64,000 bases of DNA from Pilaira anomala (GCA_025716855.1 JAIXMQ010000006.1:361501-425500); one strand, 5' to 3'; shown: positions 48,371-60,687, numbered from the stretch's first letter. The notes: a model not told the origin generated them from the sequence alone. Numbers and translations are program-made.

Positions 48371-48683
48371 CTTTTGTTACAAACATATTAACAATTTTTT
48401 TTTTTTTGCTTCAGCTCCGTTGTCTGCCTATGTAATTTAAAAACAGGAGAGCAGTAAAACGATCATCATAAAAGGGTGTAAGATACATAGTACCAAAAAC
48501 AGAGTGAACGTATATAGGGTACATATGTTTCAATATTGGCAGTCTTGCCTGATGCTCTTTCGGCTTGACTAAAATTATTGCGCGTGTGTAGTAGTCGGTT
48601 GAATATTTTCGTATACTGAACATATATTGGCTATAAAAAAAAAAAAAAAAAAGCACGAGCAAATGGAAAAATTCAACGATTAA

Positions 48684-49062
48684 ATGATTCCCACTGAATA
48701 CTGCTGCTATCAAACCATGCTCTGATTGCATACGCAAAGGTTGCTATATAACTCTGAACAACCTCACTCCTCATGGCGGTCTATCATATTGTCCTGGTCA
48801 CATACAAAATACTAATGAATATATTGAAAAGAACGTTGGAACGGGATATCGAAGATTTGTAAGAAAAATTGGTTTGGAAGCATCGATTATTTTTCCAAGA
48901 GAAGAAAAAGATATCTTTTTTTTTTTTTCAAGAACTTGTTGATGATTACATACCGTGTGTAGTTACAATCAAAGTGGTCCCAAATTGTTCGCTTCTTACT
49001 ACAATACAACGTTGCTTTTCAGCAAACATACCTAATAAGCTTTTTTCTACGCTTGTATTATA
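48684..49062 (+). pseudogene. Coding-like relic with Cys-rich motif
   Basis: A plus-strand frame without ATG reads KPCSDCIRKGCYITLNNLTP, HGGLSYCPGHIQNTNEYIEK and NVGTGYRRFVRKIGLEASII, ending at a TGA at 48940-48942. A second frame continues FQELVDDYIPCVVTIKVVPN and SLLTTIQRCFSANIPNKLFS to a TAA at about 49060. The C-x2-C...C...C-x2-H pattern resembles a small zinc-binding domain, but I do not recognise a family. It lies head-to-head with the Fanzor relic and may be part of the same old element. Confidence 0.3.
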
Positions 49063-51203
49063 ACAAACACCAACAAACCAGCAGCGTCTTCCTCGAGCAG
49101 ACATTAACGCAGTTTTTTTTTTTTTTTGAAGAAATAGGATCGATATAGTCGTGTCACAATGGAACCTGGTCATACTGTTCTCACGTCAATGCACTTGTTG
49201 TCTCAAGAAATATATATTGAAAGAAGTTTTTTTTTTTTATATATATATATAAGTATAAATATAGATATAATTGCTAATAACTTTTTCGTCTTGATGGTTT
49301 TTAGAATTCAACTTCTGCATCGTATATCAATTCACACTGTCATTTCGTCTTTTAACAATTCAATTAATTCAAGGACTATTATCACTGATTGTAGAATTAC
49401 AAACGTACCCCCCCCCCCCATTTACTCTAACAATAATAAAAAGTTTATTTTATCAGCAAAAGCAGCCAATTTGAAAATTTCAACAGGCTGTCTTTCTTGG
49501 TTTTTTCGGTGCATTCTTCGCGATCACCTCTGTTTTTCGGAACAGCCAAGGACAAAATTATCTGACATTTAAATATCTGACTTACCTTTTTTGTAACAAA
49601 AATCTTTTACTTATAGGAAATTACAGAAACGATAACTTGGGTTTTTTTTTACATTTGTACCCGGCGGTTGAGATACCGGTTCTTCCTCCGATCAAAAAAA
49701 AAAAAAAAAAAAACCTTTTTTTAGAAAGATTTTTGTTGTTGTTTTTATTAGTTACGACATTTGTTGTGTTGAGAATTTTAATGTATTCTATTTGAATAAA
49801 AACAAGGGGAAAAGAATATTTTATATACAGTCTAGAATAAGATGTTTATACTTTTACAGTAAAACAAGGAATTTTTTTTTTTTTTTGAAGGGTGATCGTT
49901 TACATCATACGCGTTGTGTGTGTGTGTGTGATGATGATGATCTCGCTTTAAGTGTTTCATTTTTTTTTTTATAATAAAAGAATACGACGTAATACAAATG
50001 TATAGATCAAAAAAACTCAATCTGGACTAGCATTGATTTGTCGTCGTCTTTTCTCTCTCTCTCTTTGACGTATTACTGTCCCCCTTTTTTTTTTCCCAGT
50101 GCTGCAATTCTTTTTTTTATCAAAGAATTCAAATCAATTCATTAACGAGAGAGAGAGAGAGAGTGATGGAGCCTGAAACAATTAGATTTTGAGAGAAAAA
50201 CCTTCTCGTTGATCTAAGTTTTTTTTTAAAATCTAATAAGAAAATCGTGTAACAATATATTGTGAATCACTTTTTATTTTTTTTTTAAAAAAAAAAAAAA
50301 AAAAAAAAGTAAAAATAGATATTATAAAGAATTGATGTCATAAAAATCAAATAGAACGAGTGCTTAGTAGATCTCGTTGATTATTGTGACAACATCTTTA
50401 TCTGATCCCTCTTTTCTAATATAGCAATTGAGTCGTACACACACACACACACACACACAAGATGTGATAATATATCTCCTCTCGTTCAAAATGTATAAAA
50501 GCAAATTGAGATCAATGATTCAACAAAAGGGTTGCATGTTGGATGCATAATAGACCCTTTTTCTTGAGAATTCTTATAAATGGATTATTACCACAATCGT
50601 CTTATTTCATTGCAATTGGATAAAATCTACGTAATGTCGCCTTTTTGTAGATTATTTGCAATACCTCACACACACACAGACGTTTTCTTCAATGTTCTAT
50701 ATTGATTGAGGTTAAATTATTTAGTAAATATTTCTATAAGGCTTCTTTATGCATTGAGCTCAGAATCAAAAAAAAAAAAAAGTAGTAGTAGTAGGCTATA
50801 TTATAATAGGTAGTATTATTAGAATCATGTAATAAAGCAAAGTGATTAATTCAATTGATTGAGTATCAACAAGTATAAGCGAATGAAACATTTTTATCGC
50901 TTTTAGAATGTGTAAAATATATATTATATCTTTGATATTACATGTAGTCGTGTCAATAGATTGATGCATAAAGATTTTATTCTGCCGAGGTTTTTATTAA
51001 TGCTTTCACTATATTGAGCCTTACCCCTTCTTGCTTTTTTGTCCTTCTTGTTTACTTAAATTCTTGGCCATTCTCTTTGTATTCTTTTCTTGTTGTTGTA
51101 CTTGGCTTTTTCTTGTATAACTACAATCATTTATTAAAAGCTATTTCATGCGGTAATCATCATTTAAAATTTGTACAATAATATAGAATACTTTATGAAT
51201 AAG

Positions 51204-51244
<41 letters not shown>

Positions 51245-52143
51245 ACTATAATGAAAAGATAAAAAGCTTACTTATACATTATCCCACTCTTCCGAATTGG
51301 GAATACATTGAGATCAAGTATTCCCCTCAAAAAAATCCGTCATATATCGTGTATAGCAATAAAGATAACTATAGTATATATATAAATTCAAAAGAAACTA
51401 AATCTAAATTTATTAATACACACACACACACACACACACACATACTTACAAAAATTTATAAAAATACTAAAAATGAAATTTATTTTATATCCTACATTGG
51501 TAATAACTTAACGTGTCATCTCCCTCATCTTTTTATTTTATTAGCCTTTTTTTCTCTAATATTAGAAAAAAAAAAAATCTTTTTTAATTTGAATCACCTA
51601 TAAATGATCGGGATCAAAGCTGAACGTGGTGAGTTTTTTTTTTTTTTTTTATATAAGGGGGAAATGAAACTATAGAGTATATAGGAGGATAATGGTAGAA
51701 ATAAAACAAAAAAAAAAACAATCATCTTTATTCAATTTTGTAAAAGAGTATGAGAAAAATCTTTTGATGAAGAATGTAATATTCTCGGGGGGCAAAGAAA
51801 AAGTGTACTGATTCATGCGTAAAAAATGATGACCGCAATCACCAAAATCAAAGTATGTTATACATAATTCAAGTATGTCAAAATCTGTCTTTTTTTTATA
51901 TATTGATGAGAGAGTGGCAATAATAAAAAAAATAGAATTTGTGTCCCTGAAAAAAAAAATAATTTTTATTAATAATCTCATGAATCAAACAATTTTATTT
52001 CATTTACATTAAATTTTTCAATATAATACTTGATATATATATTCATCAAGTATCTTAACCCCTCTTCTTCTTCTTCTTCTTCTTCACTATATAATAGAAT
52101 ACTTTTCTCTCTTTTTCTTTTCTTTATCTTTATCTATAACAAA
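49063..52143. other. Intergenic, 3.1 kb
   Basis: No supported gene. Microsatellites include TC repeats at 51207-51240 and CA repeats at 50439-50459 and 51418-51441; a C run of ten is at 49409-49418. Segment 51012-51110 (minus) has a short basic open frame (KSQVQQQEKNTKRMAKNLSK) with no companion exon. An inverted repeat (TACTTGAT...ATCAAGTA) lies at 52027-52052, about 95 nt before the next start codon. Confidence 0.5.
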
Positions 52144-52665
52144 ATGTGGACTTTTTCAAAATACTTTTTCCTTTTATTCATCTTACTAAATTTCTTCACA
52201 GTTCAAAGTCTACCTGTCAAAGACTTACAAACTCGAGGTGTAACACATGTCGTTGACATCATTTCTAATTTCTTTCGAGGCAAAGGCACTTATTTTCATC
52301 CTGTCACTGAAGGTGGTGCAATTGGTTCTTGTGGTCCAGTCGCAAACGATCGTAGTAGAATATGCGCTATGGTACATATATAATATATATATATGTATAT
52401 ATTACCAAATTCTAACTTTTTTTTTTTTTTAATCTAGAATATTAAACAATACGGTCAAGCTTCAAAAAAGAGCCCATGGTGTTTCCTTCAACTCCGTGTG
52501 AAATCAGGTGGAAGAAGTACGGTTTGTACCGTAACCGATTGCTGTCCAGGTTGTGCTGAAGGTTCTTTAGATATGACTCCACAAGTCTTTAATGATTTGG
52601 CTCATCCTGAAGTAGGTGTTATACCAATTGAATGGTGTATTCGTGGTTATAACGGTTGTACTTGA
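52144..52665 (+). CDS. Secreted DPBB (RlpA/expansin-like) protein
   Basis: Exons 52144..52371 and 52438..52665 give 151 aa. Residues 1-24 are a clear signal peptide (MWTFSKYFFLLFILLNFFTV, cleavage near QSLP). The mature part is a double-psi beta-barrel: GKGTYFHPVTEGGAIGSCG, ICAMNIKQYG, CFLQLRVKSGGRSTVCTVTD, CCPGCAEGSLDMTPQVFNDL and IPIEWC, with seven or more cysteines for disulfides and the TVTDxCPGC and LD(M/L)TPxxF motifs of small fungal expansin-like proteins. It has no carbohydrate-binding tail. Such proteins loosen walls or act as extracellular effectors or elicitors; role here is inferred. The downstream A tract of 56 nt lies just past its 3' UTR. Confidence 0.87.
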
Positions 52666-52737
52666 GACTCTTTTTTTTTTTTGTTTCTTTAATGTAAATT
52701 ATGAATAAAAGATATATATTTGTTGTATAAAAAACAT

Positions 52738-52739
<2 letters not shown>

Positions 52740-52795
<56 letters not shown>
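52740..52795 (+). repeat. 56-nt A homopolymer
   Basis: The longest homopolymer in the window, between the converging expansin-like and Zn2Cys6 genes, about 75 nt past the expansin-like stop codon. It could be a genomic tract or the trace of a retroposed poly(A) tail, but no gene copy abuts it. Confidence 0.85.
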
Positions 52796-52797
<2 letters not shown>

Positions 52798-52967
52798 GTG
52801 CCTCTTTTTTATAAAGCTATTTGCTGATTCGAAAAAAAAAGAGGAAAAAAAGACAGAGAGAGAGATAAAGTATATATGTATAATCGCAAAAAAAAAAAAG
52901 GAAAGGCGTGGGGTAAATCAAAAGTGTACAATTTTTTTTTAAAAAAAAAAGATATGAGAAAAGCTTG

Positions 52968-54358
52968 CTAACTTAGGATGGGTAAAAACTATACAAAAGT
53001 AATTAGTAAAACATGTAATATATATATATATATATATTTTAAAACTACTACTTACATTGCCAATAATGACACTGGGTAAATCAAATATATCACGCTTAAT
53101 AGTAAAGCAAAATGTACAAGGCACTGGTTTCTGTTGCGGTGTGAGTAAAATACAAGAATAACTACAAGCTTTATCTGTATTATCATAAGCATGTGTAGAG
53201 AATTTCTCCCAATACTCTACAGCTGATTGATTCTCCATTAACTAAAAAAAAAAAGTGAGTTAGTATATATATACACACAACATGATTTTAGATTGTATAT
53301 ATATATATATATATATTTTACCTCGTAAATATATGTCTTTTTATTCAACAACATATCTCTTGTCCATTGCGTCAACAACGAAAACTCTTTTCCAACAAGA
53401 CATACTTCTCCTGTTCTTCTCCAGACAACCGTGGGTGTCCCTGAAAAGCTAATCAATTTCTCATACTCTAATAATGTTCGTTGTACGCATCTTTCCATAA
53501 AGACTAAATCTTCTTCAGTTAAATTCATAATCAATGATAGAAACGAGGGTCGAAATAATGATAATGCTTTACTAATACGCATCAAATCTTCTCGACACAT
53601 TCTATTTATAATATTTTAAAAAAACTTGAATTTGTTTATAGTATATATATATATATATTTACCTGGCTGTTACGTATTGAATCAAGTAATGAAATCCTTC
53701 TGCATAATTAAATGGTTTTCGAACACTATTATATACTGCTTCTGGTGTATTTCCATTATTTCCTTTTCTTCTACTCGTACTTAATGTAGATTTGGTCATT
53801 GTACTTGTACTGCTAGAAGCAGAGGATGTGCTATCACGTTTTGCAGACATTTGTAATGGAGGAGAGAATACTAACTTGTTTTGTTGTTGTGGTTGCTGTT
53901 GTTGTTGAGGTTGCTTTTGTTTTTGTTGTTGTCTTGACTGTTGTTGTTGTCTCGATTGTTGTTGTTGTTGCTGTTGTTGTTGTTGTTGTTGATGATGATG
54001 ATGATGATGATGTTGTAATGGTTGTGATTGATTCTGTAACTGTTGTTGTAAATCTAGTTGAATTTGAGATGTAGATGATGAAGACGAAGATGATGAAGGA
54101 TGATTGATTTGCTGTTGTTGTTGTTGTGGTAAAGGACTTGATGGTGAATTATTATTAAATGGAAATAATGCTGAAAGTGCTTGAAATGAACTGGATTTAT
54201 CGTTTGGTACATCTACCAACATATTTCCAATAATACCATATTCAAGTCCTGTTGTTTCTGAACCAAATCCAAAATCTGTTAAAGAGAAATTGAATAATTG
54301 AGAGGTATCAATAAAGTTTGAATTTTCTAATAAAATAAAAAAAAAAAATAAGTATAAA

Positions 54359-54392
<34 letters not shown>

Positions 54393-54617
54393 ATAGGTTG
54401 ATCTGCTGGTGTGAATGGAACACTTGATGTAGGTGAGAATACTATAAATATATATATTAAACATGGATTAATATATGAATTATCAATTGCAATAATATAT
54501 AAATCTATATTTACAATCTTCTGATGTATTTGATTTAGTCTTTTTACGTATTACATCAGAACAGGTAGTTCCTAAATCACGCTTTATACATCCTTGACAT
54601 GGTCGACCTATTAATAA

Positions 54618-54654
<37 letters not shown>

Positions 54655-54961
54655 AACAGAACGTGAGAAACATAATAAATAGAAGAAAAAGAAACAAAAA
54701 GGATATAATATTCTTTTTTTTTTTATTATTATTACCTCCATCGCAAGTTAAATGAGCCTATATATATATAATATGAGGATCCATAAAAAAATATTTCAAG
54801 GAATAACAAAAAGAATTTACCTTTTGACAATGAGTACAGGTTTGTATTAATATCTTTCGTTTCTCTGCTTCGTTATTCATTGGTGTAAATGAGAAATAGT
54901 TTTGATAAGCGGTCAAGTCAGGTCCACTATTTGAAGTTGTATCGGTTGCTGCTTGAGTCAT
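52968..54961 (-). CDS. Zn2Cys6 transcription factor of the Rds2/Ert1 (AcuK/AcuM) type
   Basis: Exons 54821..54961, 54736..54757, 54515..54607, 54391..54441, 53663..54326, 53322..53601, 53056..53241, 52968..52988 (minus) give 485 aa in phase. The zinc cluster is C42-x2-C45-x6-C52-x5-C58-x2-C61-x8-C70 and is split by introns within the Cys loop. The C-terminal half is the conserved PAS-like region of this family: YAEGFHYLIQYVTARM, RALSLFRPSFLSL-like KALSLFRPSFLSLIMNLTEE, GTPTVVWRRTGEVCLVGKEF and PCTFCFTIKRDIFDLPSVII. Family members switch on gluconeogenesis and respiratory genes on non-fermentable carbon. The middle is low complexity, with eight His codons followed by long Gln runs. An in-frame ATG at 55087 would add a hydrophobic repeat-coded leader and is unlikely to be used. 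Confidence 0.9.
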
Positions 54962-55756
54962 TTTATTTACTTTTATATTAAATATATAAAAAGAGAGAGA
55001 GAGAGAGAGAGAAAAGGGGAAAAAAGAGAGAGAGAGAGAGAATAAGAAAAGGAATGCCGTGTGTGGGGAATAATTCTGAGGGAGCACATGACCACTACAT
55101 GGATGGTTTAACCAACTACATTCAATCCTTTTTCAATAAGGAAATAATGTATATCGGAGTTCTTCTCATTTATAGAGTGAAAAGAACAAGAGAGAGGAAT
55201 TCCAGAACCTTTTCTTGAATTTTGTCTATCTGAGTACATATTATTCAATTGTTATTATTCATACTACAAGAAAAATAATTTAAAAACTAATCATTACAAA
55301 CTGTACCAAGGTTGAAATCAGATCAACCCAAAAAAAAAAAAAAAAAACTTTATAAATGGGGTAGAAAGAGAGCGCCCTATATCTTTTATTGGCTTATTAT
55401 TCCTATTGTGACTTGAAAACGTTCGTTTGACAAGATGATTCTATTCTCGATTTAGCAAGTTCAACAAGTAACAAGATATGCAACGGGATCATTAAACAAT
55501 AATAGCCGAAGCTATACTAATAAGTCCACGCAATACATTTCACAAATTACACCCTTCTTTAGCTGCTTGCTCACACAATGCATTTAAAAAAAGAACTCTA
55601 TCTTTTTTCATCATATTACACCAAAAAATATGTGTTATACAAAAAAAAAAAATATTCTATTGGTCCAAGCGATGTTATCTACACAGTGATCGGAGAGTAG
55701 AAGATATTATTTTATTTGTGCCTTTTACTAAAAGTCTTCAAAGATTTATATAAAAG
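54962..55756. other. Intergenic upstream of the Zn2Cys6 gene
   Basis: GA-rich repeats at 54991-55042 lie directly upstream of the start codon. The rest has A runs and no supported gene. Confidence 0.5.
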
Positions 55757-55942
55757 ATGTCGAATTTCGTATACCTAAATGAAGTTGGCCCTGGAAATAT
55801 TTATGATGCGAGTGGAGTACATACAATGGATATCGTAGACGAAGAGTGAGATTCCTTTGCTGTAAAGCAATTGATAAACTTGGACGCTTATCTGGTGAAA
55901 GAAATCCCTGTGCAAACCGACCAAGAGACTAAAAATAATTGA
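55757..55942 (+). pseudogene. Short open frame broken by one in-frame TGA
   Basis: ATG at 55757 opens a frame reading MSNFVYLNEVGPGNIYDASG then VHTMDIVDEE. It meets TGA at 55847-55849 and continues in the same frame DSFAVKQLINLDAYLVKEIP to TGA at 55940. Composition is protein-like on both sides of the stop. No family is recognised. It may be a decayed gene end or a small part of an old mobile element; the inverted-duplication copy B starts 170 nt downstream. Confidence 0.3.
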
Positions 55943-56115
55943 AGCGCCTGTTAAGAAAATGCTGCTCTAGAAAAGAGGTCATTATTTGAAGTTTATAAGT
56001 GAGACTCTAGATATACGAGGAATTCAGAGGAATTCTATCTTATTATGGATATTTAATGCGCCCATACATACATCCACTGAGATAAACAAGCTTACTGAAA
56101 GTAAACGTTAAATTT

Positions 56116-56608
56116 GACGATTTTTCCTGCCAAATCTACTGACACCCCTTCAACCCCTTTAGTAGACGTCTTTTTTCTTTTTTTAACAATGTAGTCTATT
56201 GTTATGGATTTTGGAGCTTTAACCTGTCATATACGCGACCCAAACAGGATTATCTTATTTGGTTTTTAGAGAATTCATTGTTATTTGGAAAATAAACAAT
56301 TCTCTGGTTGTAAACCTGAGAACAAAAAATAATGTAGAGTTTTTTTAAGTAAAAGACAGGACATGTGACTGAAATTGAAAGCTATAAGAATAACATATCA
56401 AAATGTCTTACAGCGCTTTATCGTCCCTCCTTGTTAATGCAACTCGCTGTAAGTATAACTTGTTTATTTTTAAAAAAGATATAATTAATACAATCCTTTG
56501 TGTGTATTTGTTGTATAACCCTTTCACTTGGTATTTTTCATCAATTAAACGGTAAGTTATTCAAATTACTTTGTTTATTTTTTTCTCTTTGAACGGAATT
56601 TTCCTCCA
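56116..56608 (+). repeat. Inverted duplication, copy B
   Basis: This is the partner of 37532-36978 (minus) at high identity over nearly all its length. Both contain the imperfect palindrome AGAGAATTCATTGTTATTTG...AACAATTCTCT and splice-like CTTACAG and GTAAGTATA words. This copy has a 50-codon open frame (MSYSALSSLLVNATRCKYNL..., from about 56403) that copy A lacks at its start. The edges end in unrelated sequence. Confidence 0.9.
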
Positions 56609-56701
56609 ATACTTACCATAAAAGTGTACGATTCCTTTTTTTTTCCCATTGTTATTTAATTTGACGTTTCAAAAAAAGAAAACAGCTCTTGTACCTCGTT
56701 G

Positions 56702-56733
<32 letters not shown>

Positions 56734-57011
56734 CCCCCACCCCACCCCCAACTCTTTTTTTCCTTTTCCCCTTTTCTTTTCCTTTTATAAACGCGTCTCT
56801 TTTACAGACATAATTATCGGGGCCATCATCGCCCTTTTTTTTTTTCTCAGTACGACCTGTATCTTCAGTACTACCAGCGCTTTGTACTATCACACCAATA
56901 AGAGCCTCTTTCAAAAAAAAAAAAACTTTTTTTTCCTCTCCTTATTCCTCCTGAAATAAGGGCAAAATCATGCCTATATCATGAAATGTGTTCGTCATAA
57001 ATCATTCTAAC

Positions 57012-57061
<50 letters not shown>

Positions 57062-57616
57062 AAAAAAAAACTTTTTTTTTTATTTATTTTATTTCATTAC
57101 ATGAAACAGTATAAGCGTGATGATTACTATATATGAAATCTTTTAAAAATCACGTACTACACACGTACATATCACTTTAATGGTTCGATCAATTCAATGA
57201 ATATGTTGCATTCGATCCAGGTTTTACAAACTTCGGGAAGTAAAAAAAAAAAAAAAAAATGTAAGCGATCTTGCTTTTTTTGCAAACAAAACCCGAAATA
57301 CGCCCCCGACTTTTTCACGTGATGAACGCTAAAGAAAACTTTTTACTTGTTAACTTGTCACTTATACACTTGAAAACCTCAATACAGTTTTTAACACAAA
57401 CGTATAAATAAGTGTCTTGTGGTGCAAGAGGACTATTGATATGTTAAAAGTAAGATGTGTCCAGAACTACAACGACTGCTCAGTCCATGCTTATACCACG
57501 TTTCAATGAAAAGATAACGCATAATAGGTAGCCTTTTTTTTTATTATTTTTTTTTATTAATATTATTGCATCAATTAATTTATAAACCTAGGCTTTTAAT
57601 CATCATCGAAATATAC
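56609..57616. other. Intergenic with very long A runs
   Basis: No supported gene. A runs of about 29 (56702-56730) and 46 (57014-57059) occur, and a CACGTG palindrome is at about 57318. The start of 3' sequence for the F-box gene lies at the right end. Confidence 0.5.
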
Positions 57617-58675
57617 CTAGTCACTACTGTCATCCGAATCAAAGTATCGTTCCTCATACTTACTACGACCGGAAGAAACACGCTCGATACGTGGCTCCTC
57701 ACCATTCTGCAGAATGTATCGTCCATAATGGTAGTATTGGTAAATAACGTAGTACTCTGGTATGTTTCTTGTAAAAGAGATTAAATCATCAAATAAGCTC
57801 GCCTCATTAAATTGTTCCCGTGATAAATTTGTTGCTTTCAAGTGTTTTATGTTTAAGTGCAAATAATTTAGCTGCTTTAAACGAGCTGCAATGAATATCA
57901 ATGAATTTGTATCCATACTGTTAACTTCTAAACTAAGTGAAGTTAAACAGAAGTTGTCTGTTGTTGTTATTGCTGAACTGCTCTTGATTTTATGAGGCTG
58001 AAAAACGCGGATTTTTTGTAAGTGAGGGACTTCTTCTAAAAGCTGAATTATATCGACAGGTTTTGGTCGATATAATAACTGGGAATAAAAGCATTCTCTG
58101 GGGCCTTTTATTTCGATTGAAGTCAATTTGGGAAATTTTGAAGCAATTTCGACTACTGAATCGTCCTTACTGGGTGTTCCATGAATGCTTTGGTCGGAAG
58201 GTATAGATAATGATGTAATTGTTTTGTGGTATTTAAGATTAAGTCTCAAATGAAGTAGAGAAGTTGAAGTCTCAAAGTATTGAATGTGACCAAGTCTTTT
58301 TGCTGAGGTATTCACTAAGCGCCATGTATATTCGTAGTCTTGGTTGACACTAATTTTTATTGAAGTCAAATTAGGACACGCAAGAACAATAGCATACCAT
58401 ACAAGACCAGTAAACTTGCGATTAAGATTTGTAGACTCGGTTTCAGACAAGATAATTGACTTTACTTGCTGCGCAAAGTACACTATATCATTTAATAATT
58501 TCTCCAAAGAATCTTCATCGACTTTTATTAACATTTCGCCAAAGAACTCTCGTGCTGCTACTTGCCAGGACTTGCATACAGATAAGCATGTCTTGATATC
58601 TTTTTTCCCATTAAGGTTTTGAAATATTTTTTTCAATACTTCAAATGGTAAAACGTCATTCAAGTGATTTGTCAT
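57617..58675 (-). CDS. F-box protein with leucine-rich-repeat-like C-terminus
   Basis: An intronless frame of 352 codons. The F-box is at the N-terminus: VLPFEVLKKIFQNLNGKKDI, then CLSVCKSWQVAAREFFGE, with the usual LPxE(V/I)L and CK.W residues. Behind it are irregular leucine-rich strands (NLTSIKISVNQ, HLRLNLKYHKTITSLSIPS, KLTSIEIKGP, HLQKIRVFQP, CLTSLSLEVNS, QLNYLHLNIKHL) that would form a solenoid binding a target. The tail is charged (ERYFDSDDSSD). F-box proteins join Skp1-cullin1 ubiquitin ligases as substrate receptors. Mucoralean genomes carry many such intronless, fast-evolving copies, and a broken copy lies 0.4 kb upstream. Confidence 0.85.
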   Translation of the reverse strand: MTNHLNDVLPFEVLKKIFQNLNGKKDIKTCLSVCKSWQVAAREFFGEMLIKVDEDSLEKLLNDIVYFAQQVKSIILSETESTNLNRKFTGLVWYAIVLACPNLTSIKISVNQDYEYTWRLVNTSAKRLGHIQYFETSTSLLHLRLNLKYHKTITSLSIPSDQSIHGTPSKDDSVVEIASKFPKLTSIEIKGPRECFYSQLLYRPKPVDIIQLLEEVPHLQKIRVFQPHKIKSSSAITTTDNFCLTSLSLEVNSMDTNSLIFIAARLKQLNYLHLNIKHLKATNLSREQFNEASLFDDLISFTRNIPEYYVIYQYYHYGRYILQNGEEPRIERVSSGRSKYEERYFDSDDSSD

Positions 58676-59087
58676 TTTTTTACTTTCAAAATAAAAGTGA
58701 AAAGGAGAGAAGAAGAAGAAGAAGAAGTAATTGATTCCTGTGAATAATTTTATTTATTTACGTCGTGGATAGTCTGACATAAGCCGCCACATTGCAAATA
58801 CCGATCACAAGAAAAGTTTAAAAAAGGGAACATGTTAAATAAAACAACTTTCATGGTGGTTAGACTTGTGTTGTAATAATATTTATAGCACTCTTGTATT
58901 TTCTCACGACAGTTTTATTTTTCATTTTCTTATCAATTATTTATTTATTAATAGCTGCATAATAATGAGAAAATGTGATGATGAGATTTGCATAATTAGC
59001 CTTTATTTTATGTTTATATTATTTATTCAATTAATTTAAAAATAACAGAAAGATAATCTTCATCATCCGTATATGTATCAGAATTCA

Positions 59088-60039
59088 TCAGCATCGATAT
59101 CGTCATAATTATCACAGGAATAATCATCCTTGCTATATGGATTTTCATCCTCCTCCAAGAAATACCTTACAGACAAGGTATATCTATACCGTATCTAGAA
59201 TTTTGGTATACATGATGTAAATTTTTTTAAATCGTTCATTAGCTCTTTTACACTAAATTCTTTCCGCGGTACATCTGTTATTAACAGTTTTTTTTTACTT
59301 ATGTCCAGATACAAATAATTTAGCTTCTTCAAATAACTTATAATGAATATATATCCATATAATCTACTTCTAAATCAAATGAAGTTAAACATGTATTCTC
59401 ATGATCTTGTTATTATCGAGCTGCTTTTGATTTCATAAAACTGAAAAGCATCAAATTTCTGTAACTGAGGAGCTACCTCTAAAAGATGAATTATATCTCT
59501 ACATCACTTGGAATAAAATACTCGGACGAGTATTTCAACTTACAATCCATTTTAAGTGAAATAAAGTAAACTAATTTGTTATCATTATCTTTTCCAGAAA
59601 ATCATTCCAAGGAGCCTACAATCAGTGTTGTAATTGTTTTGCAGTATTTAAAATGAAGTTGTGAGGTATGAGTATCAACGTACTGAATATGACCAAGCCT
59701 TTCTTCTGTAGTGATATCCATTAAGCATTGTATACATAGCTGGAGTCGTCATAGGTATCAATTATTATCGAAATCAAATTAGGACAGAGGCGAGGATAAT
59801 ATCAAACCAAACAAGACTAGTATAACGGGTACGATCAACACTTGTAGACCGATAATGCAGCAAAGTAATAGAATTTTATTGAAAATTTTCGAAAGAGCTC
59901 CTCTGCTGCTGCTTGCCAGGACTTGCATACAGATAAACAGGTCTTGATATCTTCTCTTGCCCACATTGATTTAAGGGTCAGAAATATTTTTTTCAACACC
60001 TCAAATGGTATATAGCATTATTTTCAAATAATTTGGCAT
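59088..60039 (-). pseudogene. Decayed tandem copy of the F-box gene
   Basis: Read on the minus strand from an ATG at 60037-60039, the sequence follows the intact F-box gene over its whole length. Near-identical blocks include KIF-coding AAAAAAATATTTC, the segment for IKTCLSVCKSWQ (near 59918-59955), and the end KDDYSCDNYDDIDADEF aligned with the acidic tail. Multiple frameshifts and early stops break it. The upstream region also matches (60040-60210 against 58676-58860), so the duplication carried the promoter. Confidence 0.88.
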
Positions 60040-60687
60040 TTTTTTTTACTACAATTAATTTCTGTGATTAATTTTATTTATTTATATAATTTTACATAAG
60101 CTGTCACATCACAAATACAAATTGCAAGATGGAACCGTAAAGGCGTTTAAAGTATCAACTTATTTTGTTGTACAGTTATATGGTGGTAATATATTAGATA
60201 GATGTTATGATATAAGCATGTTTTTTTTTTATTTTGTAATCTTCTGAAGCTAACTCAACTGTCTTGATCTGGATGGATTCTGGCAAAGACCTAATGTTAC
60301 CTGATGATAGGTCACTATAGCAGGAGCTGTTGTCATGTAAAATTATGTCACTTGCGGTGAAAATTGGGAGAGCAGGCTTCCTCTGTTAAACTCGTTTTTT
60401 TTTTTCTTTCATTGATCCTGCTAGCCTTGTGGTAAAGGGATACCACATCTATTATGTCAGTATTTTTTAGATACATAAGTACCCTATTTCATGTCCCAAA
60501 TATAGCTCATATAGTAACTATTATAAACAAAGCATATTATAAAGCTTAAGCCCTTTCTTTCTAAAATCCCCTACACACTCTGTAAATGAAGCACTGTCTA
60601 TATTTTCAGCAGAGCTTCATTATACAATTGCCTTTTTTTTTTTCTATTATCTAATTTTTATTTTTTCTAGACGTATTTATTTTAAAG
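60040..60687. other. Intergenic
   Basis: The first 170 nt is duplicated promoter sequence of the F-box pair. A small hairpin (TGTGGTA, loop, TACCACA) lies at 60428-60447. No gene is supported. Confidence 0.5.

Noticed and set aside
51012..51110. Short basic minus-strand frame (EKNTKRMAKNLSKQ) that recalls small ER or ribosome-associated proteins
   Set aside because: No in-phase downstream exon with a membrane helix or other family feature could be found.
53826..54074. Val-rich plus-strand open frame
   Set aside because: Antisense of the Gln/His runs in the Zn2Cys6 gene.
54962..55087. In-frame upstream ATG for the Zn2Cys6 gene
   Set aside because: The added residues come from GA repeats read as Ser/Leu/Phe and are not seen in this family. 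The ATG at 54961 fits better.
57181..57225. GGTTCGATC, a tRNA T-loop-like word
   Set aside because: No matching acceptor stem or A box could be drawn. No tRNA, rRNA or spliceosomal RNA was found in the window.
60428..60447. Hairpin TGTGGTA...TACCACA
   Set aside because: Too short for a tRNA or terminal repeat and with no partner nearby.
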